Positions 6,682 through 9,601 of a stretch of 9,601 nucleotides of DNA are shown in pieces; the stretch's first letter is position 1; the number at the start of each line of letters is the position of its first letter. The stretch covers positions 1 to 9,601 of the forward strand of contig JAFZZD010000041.1 of the NCBI GenBank assembly GCA_017615955.1, in the 5' to 3' direction. The notes below the pieces were generated by a model. It was given only the letters and a program-made list of their open reading frames with translations, had not been told where the DNA came from and made no database searches. Origin of the DNA: Victivallales bacterium. Its GTDB lineage: Bacteria > Verrucomicrobiota > Lentisphaeria > Oligosphaerales > Oligosphaeraceae. Made by a program: the position numbers and the translations under genes.

Positions 6682-6957
6682 TTAATGGTAATCCTCAATC
6701 TTCACGCTTTCCGCACCATCGTTCCAGCTGAAGGTTATGCGCCACTGATTGTTGATCCTAATGCTGTAATATCCGTTGCGCCCCTCCAATGCCTCGAAGT
6801 GGTTGCCAGGTGGCATTCGCAAATCGTCTGGAACAGTTGCAGCATTCAGCATAATGAGTTTCTTATAGGCGGCGGGCTGTATGTCCCCTGGCAGTTTGCG
6901 CGAACGTCTGCCATTGAATATGGTTTCCGCTTCCTTATCCTTGAAACTATTTATCAT
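6682..6957 (-). CDS. higB: HigB toxin, RelE/ParE superfamily
   Basis: The 91-residue product is a HigB-type (plasmid maintenance killer) toxin. Known members are ribosome-dependent mRNA endonucleases that block translation unless bound by HigA. Visible family features are the opening MINSFKDKEAETIF, the GRRSRKLP strand (16-23), GYYSIRINNQWRITF with Arg73 (62-76), and the terminal EDYH (88-91), whose Asp-Tyr-His corresponds to catalytic residues in the Proteus enzyme. At the place of the Proteus H54/K57 the sequence reads FEALEG, so those two residues are not conserved, although the family varies there. Length and start are normal, and AAGGAAAG precedes the ATG. It is the first gene of the operon, under a promoter with an overlapping operator. 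Confidence 0.95.
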   Translation of the reverse strand: MINSFKDKEAETIFNGRRSRKLPGDIQPAAYKKLIMLNAATVPDDLRMPPGNHFEALEGRNGYYSIRINNQWRITFSWNDGAESVKIEDYH

Positions 6958-6985
6958 CTATGACTTTCCTTAATATTAGTGCAAT

Positions 6986-7014
6986 AGTATAACGCATAAC
7001 GTTATACATGCAAA
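6986..7014 (-). promoter_or_regulatory. Promoter of the higBA operon
   Basis: On the minus strand TATACT (6991-6986) is a near-consensus -10 box. TTTGCA (7014-7009) is a fair -35 box 17 bases upstream; TTGCAT with 16 bases is the alternative register. Transcription would start near 6978, about 20 bases before the higB ATG. The spacer is filled by the inverted repeats of the putative operator. Confidence 0.65.
6987..7007. promoter_or_regulatory. Putative HigA operator
   Basis: Three adjacent seven-base blocks read GTATAAC, GCATAAC and GTTATAC. The outer two are perfect inverted copies. The middle and right blocks also form a 10-base perfect palindrome, ATAACGTTAT (6996-7005). The array covers the spacer and part of the -10 box, so a bound HTH dimer would block RNA polymerase. 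HigA autorepression is established for the family. Which of the two HTH proteins binds here is inference. Confidence 0.65.
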
Positions 7015-7129
7015 TGCTAAATGACAAAATCTACACTTACCCTTTTTAAGGTTTTGCATGTGGTGCATCCCTTTTTATCCACTTATGAGCATAAAATCGC
7101 ATAAATTCGCGTAAAAATCCAGACAAAAG

Positions 7130-7162
7130 AAAAGCCCGATTTTTTGTGAAAATCGGGCTTTT
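7130..7162 (-). terminator. Intrinsic terminator of tRNA-Tyr
   Basis: A perfect 14-base stem (7130-7143 with 7149-7162) with a GC-rich core GCCCGAT and a five-base loop is followed on the minus strand by TTTTCTTTTGT. It begins six bases after the encoded CCA end of tRNA-Tyr. The stem is symmetric with A/T tails on both sides, so it could also stop plus-strand transcription. The stretch 7015-7129 between it and the higBA promoter shows no gene or other signal. Confidence 0.85.
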
Positions 7163-7167
7163 TAAGG

Positions 7168-7252
7168 TGGTGGTAGGACGTGGATTCGAACCACGGAAAG
7201 CATAGCTAGCAGATTTACAGTCTGCCCCGGTTGGCCACTTCGGTATCCTACC
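7168..7252 (-). tRNA. tRNA-Tyr (anticodon GUA)
   Basis: The 85-base minus-strand gene folds as a class II tRNA. The acceptor arm GGTAGGA pairs with TCCTACC, followed by discriminator A and a genome-encoded CCA. The anticodon stem GCAGA/TCTGC carries the loop CTGTAAA with anticodon GTA (7218-7216). The long variable arm is typical of bacterial tRNA-Tyr. The T arm contains GGTTCGAATCC. It decodes UAU and UAC. It stands alone between the minus-strand glycosidase-like gene and the higBA cluster, with its own terminator. Confidence 0.97.
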
Positions 7253-7263
7253 AATAATCAGCA

Positions 7264-7294
7264 ATTACATTTTCTTTTGAAAACGTGGCGTAAA
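7264..7294 (-). promoter_or_regulatory. Possible promoter of tRNA-Tyr
   Basis: On the minus strand TGTAAT (7269-7264) matches the -10 consensus at five of six bases and lies about 12 bases before the tRNA 5' end. TTTACG (7294-7289) is a candidate -35 box, but the spacing of 19 bases is long. The -10 box is plausible and the -35 box weak. Confidence 0.35.
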
Positions 7295-7351
7295 TTAACG
7301 TGTTTTTGCATTTTTGCAAACCACGTTGCCTTAAAAAGTCCATTTTACGCC
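7281..7351. repeat. Interlocked inverted repeats downstream of the glycosidase-like gene
   Basis: GGCGTAAA (7287-7294) is the reverse complement of TTTACGCC (7344-7351), and AACGTGG (7282-7288) is the reverse complement of CCACGTT (7321-7327). The arms alternate rather than nest, the order expected of an H-type pseudoknot, and share two bases. It lies in the short gap between the minus-strand gene's stop and the tRNA, so on that strand it is part of the 3' untranslated region. There is no U-run. It may be chance in an A/T-rich stretch. Confidence 0.4.
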
Positions 7352-7366
7352 GAAAAATGTGTTATT

Positions 7367-9601
7367 TCAGGAGAAAAGGAAAGTTGCGCTGCCGAAAATA
7401 GGCAGTTTTATGCGCAGGCGCTCATTGCCGATTCTGGAATATGGCTGGCTGCATTGCACGGTGCGCTTTGCGAGAATTGCTGGATCCAGGCTAATTTCCA
7501 TGTCAATGTCATGCTTGCCAGAGCGGTTGTACGCCATCAGGAGAATCTCGCCCTTGCAGGTGCGGCAGGCCACGATGCGCCCGCAGTCAGCCTTCACAGG
7601 CGCAGGCGCCAGCTGGCACATCAGCAGAGCAACCGCCTTTGCCATGAACTCGCTTATGCCCTCCTTGCTGTAGGTCATGCGCTCAATCAAGGCATCCTCC
7701 CTGACCAGGTTCGGCGCCACATTGAAGAAGGCCGCCGAGGCGGAGGCATTGCGCTTCAATGTCAGAATGGGTATCTCCGCAGAAATCAGCACCTCCGCAT
7801 CCCCAGCCTCGTAACGGCCAGTGCAGCGTTCGTCATCGCATATTTCCTCCTCGCCAGGCATGAATGCATCCGTGCCATGGAGATGCGTGGGATTTCTGCG
7901 CTTGCCAGTATCCCTTACGCCAAAGAGGTCCTCCAATCCAGACACATCCTCGCATGCTATGAGCGATACGCCCTCGCTGTGCAGCTGGCGTATCTTGTCC
8001 AGGCTATCCTGCGCCATGCCCTTGAGGGGCGGCAGCACCAGCAAGGACACATCCTTTGCGGTCAAGGTCGGCAGGCATTCCTCCAGGATCTGGAATCCAG
8101 GAGGCAGGCCCTGCTTTCTGGCGGTCTGCGCCAGATACGGCACCACCTCGGAGGCGGTGTTGCGTACATCCACTATGCCATATTGGGGATATTCCACCAG
8201 GAACTGGGTCTCCTTCTGCGCAGCCCGCAGTGAATTGGCTGACGACACAAACGCCACATTCCACACAGGCGAGGCTGGCTTGTGCTCGGCGGGCAGTCTC
8301 CATGCCTTGAGCAATGCCTCGTTCCAGCTCCTGCTGAAGCCGCATGCCTGGAAGCCGCACTTTTCCCAGTAGTGCATGCCAGTGGCATCCCTATGTGCCG
8401 TGGCATAGCAGAATTCAAAAATGTAATGTGCCATCTGCTCTGGGTAGGATATGGGCCTTTGCCCAAATGGCGGATAGCCATAATAGACCGCGCCATCGCC
8501 GCAACCACCGCGACCGCCACCCATGTAGATTTCGGGATAAATGCGGCTGCCTGGCAACGCAAGCAATGCCGAGGCCAGGAAATAGCTGCCCTTCTCCAGT
8601 CCGTAGTTGCAGGAATATGGATAGTCCTCATACTGCCAGTAGCCGTCAATGTCGTTCGTCGATTTTGCATTCTGCAAAAGGCGTATGAATTCAGGCCCCT
8701 TCAAGCAACCCGCGTAGATATGGGCTGGACCATACTGAGCGAAATACAACTTTGGATTTTCCAGACGCAGCTTCTCCAACAATTCACGCTTCTGCACTGC
8801 ACGTGCCTCGTTGATGTAATCCAGCCAGGCAGTCCAGTGGTTCAGTGCCAGATAGCGGAAGCTGTCCAAATCAATATGCTCGCTTTTGTCCAGTTCCTCC
8901 TGCAGTTTCTGCAGCGGGAAATCGGCATCATTGAGAGTCTTGCCGAATTCGATGAGCTTCTCCAGCACGAAGGTCCTGTAAGTGCGAAGCCACAGGAGGG
9001 ACATCTGGTTCAGTTCATCGGACATATAGACATAGTCCGCCTGGTTGACGAGGTCCATGTTGTCCGCTAGCATTGGCTTGTCCAGGCAGCGTGTGCCCAG
9101 CCACAGGAAATACTGTCTCTGATATGCGTGGACAGTTGGAATCACGTTGTACTTTCTTGCGGCTGGCGGCAGGAAGTTGGCGGCGGCGAGATAGTGGGTG
9201 GCGTTCACGGACTTGCCCTTCCAGGGGTCAAAGCCATCGGTGACAAGCCCGCGCGTCTCTGTGCGTGAATTGTAAAGCCATGGCAAGCCAGACAACAGCG
9301 GCGGAGGCAGCGCATTCTCCTGCCTGGACATGATTTCAAATGCGCAGTAGTCCTCCACATCGCAGCAGCAGTCCTTGCTGCGCAGGCGCAGATGCCACAC
9401 GCCGCACTGCAAGCCATCCAGCGGCTCCACCTCCAGGCACTGAACTGGCACGGAGCGGACGCCGACCTCAATGCTTTCTCTGTGCGCCTTGAAGGACAAA
9501 GTGCGCACAGTACGCAGCAATGCATCCTCCAGAGTAAGTTCAAAGTTGCAGCCTACTGCATCCTTGCCAATGACATTTATGGCAAAGCGAGGCACCTCGC
9601 C
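7367..9601 (-). CDS. Large glycoside-hydrolase-like protein (5' end outside window)
   Basis: The frame is open to the window edge with no convincing start. A GTG at 9595 is the first start-like codon and has no ribosome site, so the true N-terminus lies beyond. Counting from that GTG, 742 residues are visible. A beta-rich segment (about 1-95) leads into a probable TIM-barrel (about 130-430) with aromatic and acidic motifs such as NPKLYFAQYGPAHIYAG (280-296) and GYWQYEDYPYS (318-328). A Rossmann-like domain (about 445-560, LLVLPPLKGM and GVSLIACEDV) and a C-terminal beta domain (about 650-742) follow. Barrel, amidotransferase-like domain and beta domain in this order recall GH42 beta-galactosidases and related polysaccharide enzymes. 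I cannot assign a family or the catalytic acids. Unusual features are CCC at 76-78 and a Gly/Cys-rich motif, YMGGGRGGCGDG (357-368). It is followed by 114 bases and then tRNA-Tyr. Confidence 0.8.
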   Translation of the reverse strand, partial: GEVPRFAINVIGKDAVGCNFELTLEDALLRTVRTLSFKAHRESIEVGVRSVPVQCLEVEPLDGLQCGVWHLRLRSKDCCCDVEDYCAFEIMSRQENALPPPLLSGLPWLYNSRTETRGLVTDGFDPWKGKSVNATHYLAAANFLPPAARKYNVIPTVHAYQRQYFLWLGTRCLDKPMLADNMDLVNQADYVYMSDELNQMSLLWLRTYRTFVLEKLIEFGKTLNDADFPLQKLQEELDKSEHIDLDSFRYLALNHWTAWLDYINEARAVQKRELLEKLRLENPKLYFAQYGPAHIYAGCLKGPEFIRLLQNAKSTNDIDGYWQYEDYPYSCNYGLEKGSYFLASALLALPGSRIYPEIYMGGGRGGCGDGAVYYGYPPFGQRPISYPEQMAHYIFEFCYATAHRDATGMHYWEKCGFQACGFSRSWNEALLKAWRLPAEHKPASPVWNVAFVSSANSLRAAQKETQFLVEYPQYGIVDVRNTASEVVPYLAQTARKQGLPPGFQILEECLPTLTAKDVSLLVLPPLKGMAQDSLDKIRQLHSEGVSLIACEDVSGLEDLFGVRDTGKRRNPTHLHGTDAFMPGEEEICDDERCTGRYEAGDAEVLISAEIPILTLKRNASASAAFFNVAPNLVREDALIERMTYSKEGISEFMAKAVALLMCQLAPAPVKADCGRIVACRTCKGEILLMAYNRSGKHDIDMEISLDPAILAKRTVQCSQPYSRIGNERLRIKLPIFGSATFLFS

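Noticed and set aside
6672..6698. Upstream ATG at 6698 as the higA start
   Set aside because: It would overlap the end of higB and lacks a ribosome site, whereas the ATG at 6671 has a strong one and gives a normal HigA N-terminus.
7168..7252. tRNA-Tyr 3' end as an integration (att) site for the higBA cluster
   Set aside because: No integrase is present and I could not see a repeated copy of the tRNA 3' end elsewhere in the window.
7046..7264. A 72-codon minus-strand open frame over the tRNA
   Set aside because: It reads through tRNA-Tyr and its terminator and is therefore not a credible gene.
7277..8233. A 318-codon open frame on the plus strand
   Set aside because: It lies mostly opposite the glycosidase-like gene, whose frame has coherent domain structure; this frame has no recognisable motif or ribosome site.
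8282..9070. A 262-codon open frame on the plus strand
   Set aside because: It is antisense to the barrel region of the minus-strand gene, with unlikely composition and no family resemblance.

Overview
This 9.6 kb window looks like ordinary bacterial chromosome with a small accessory cluster in the middle. No taxonomic marker is present. Three things would fit a gut or anaerobic member of the PVC group (Lentisphaerae/Victivallales or a relative): a eukaryote-like (type 2) isoleucyl-tRNA synthetase, a large glycoside-hydrolase-like protein, and intergenic arrays of CGCAGAGG-type repeats. That placement is a guess of moderate to low confidence.

Layout. (1) Positions 35-4720, plus strand: two unrecognised membrane proteins are followed at short spacing by ileS, with no terminator visible between them, so they probably share a transcript. 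(2) Positions 4721-5147: a 427-base gap holding tandem octamer-based repeats with an inverted partner, then a 167-base element with 56-base inverted arms, each arm itself a palindrome (REPIN- or MITE-like), then two adjacent small hairpins. (3) Positions 5148-5825, plus strand: a fructose-6-phosphate aldolase/transaldolase-family protein with its Schiff-base lysine intact but two substituted active-site positions. (4) Positions 5967-7014, minus strand: a higB-higA toxin-antitoxin operon with a third, translationally coupled HigA-like helix-turn-helix gene. It has a recognisable promoter/operator in front and an intrinsic terminator behind. (5) Positions 7130-7269, minus strand: a tRNA-Tyr(GUA) gene with encoded CCA and its own terminator. 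(6) Positions 7367-9601, minus strand: most of a large protein that resembles multidomain GH42-like glycoside hydrolases. Its 5' end lies beyond the window.

How the genes work together: ileS and tRNA-Tyr are housekeeping translation genes. The higBA-xre cluster is a self-contained stress/addiction module inserted between convergent or terminated units. The aldolase and the glycosidase-like protein are both carbohydrate-related but lie on opposite strands and are not obviously one pathway. The least explained parts are the third HTH gene of the toxin-antitoxin operon, the substituted aldolase active site, and the composite repeat region after ileS.
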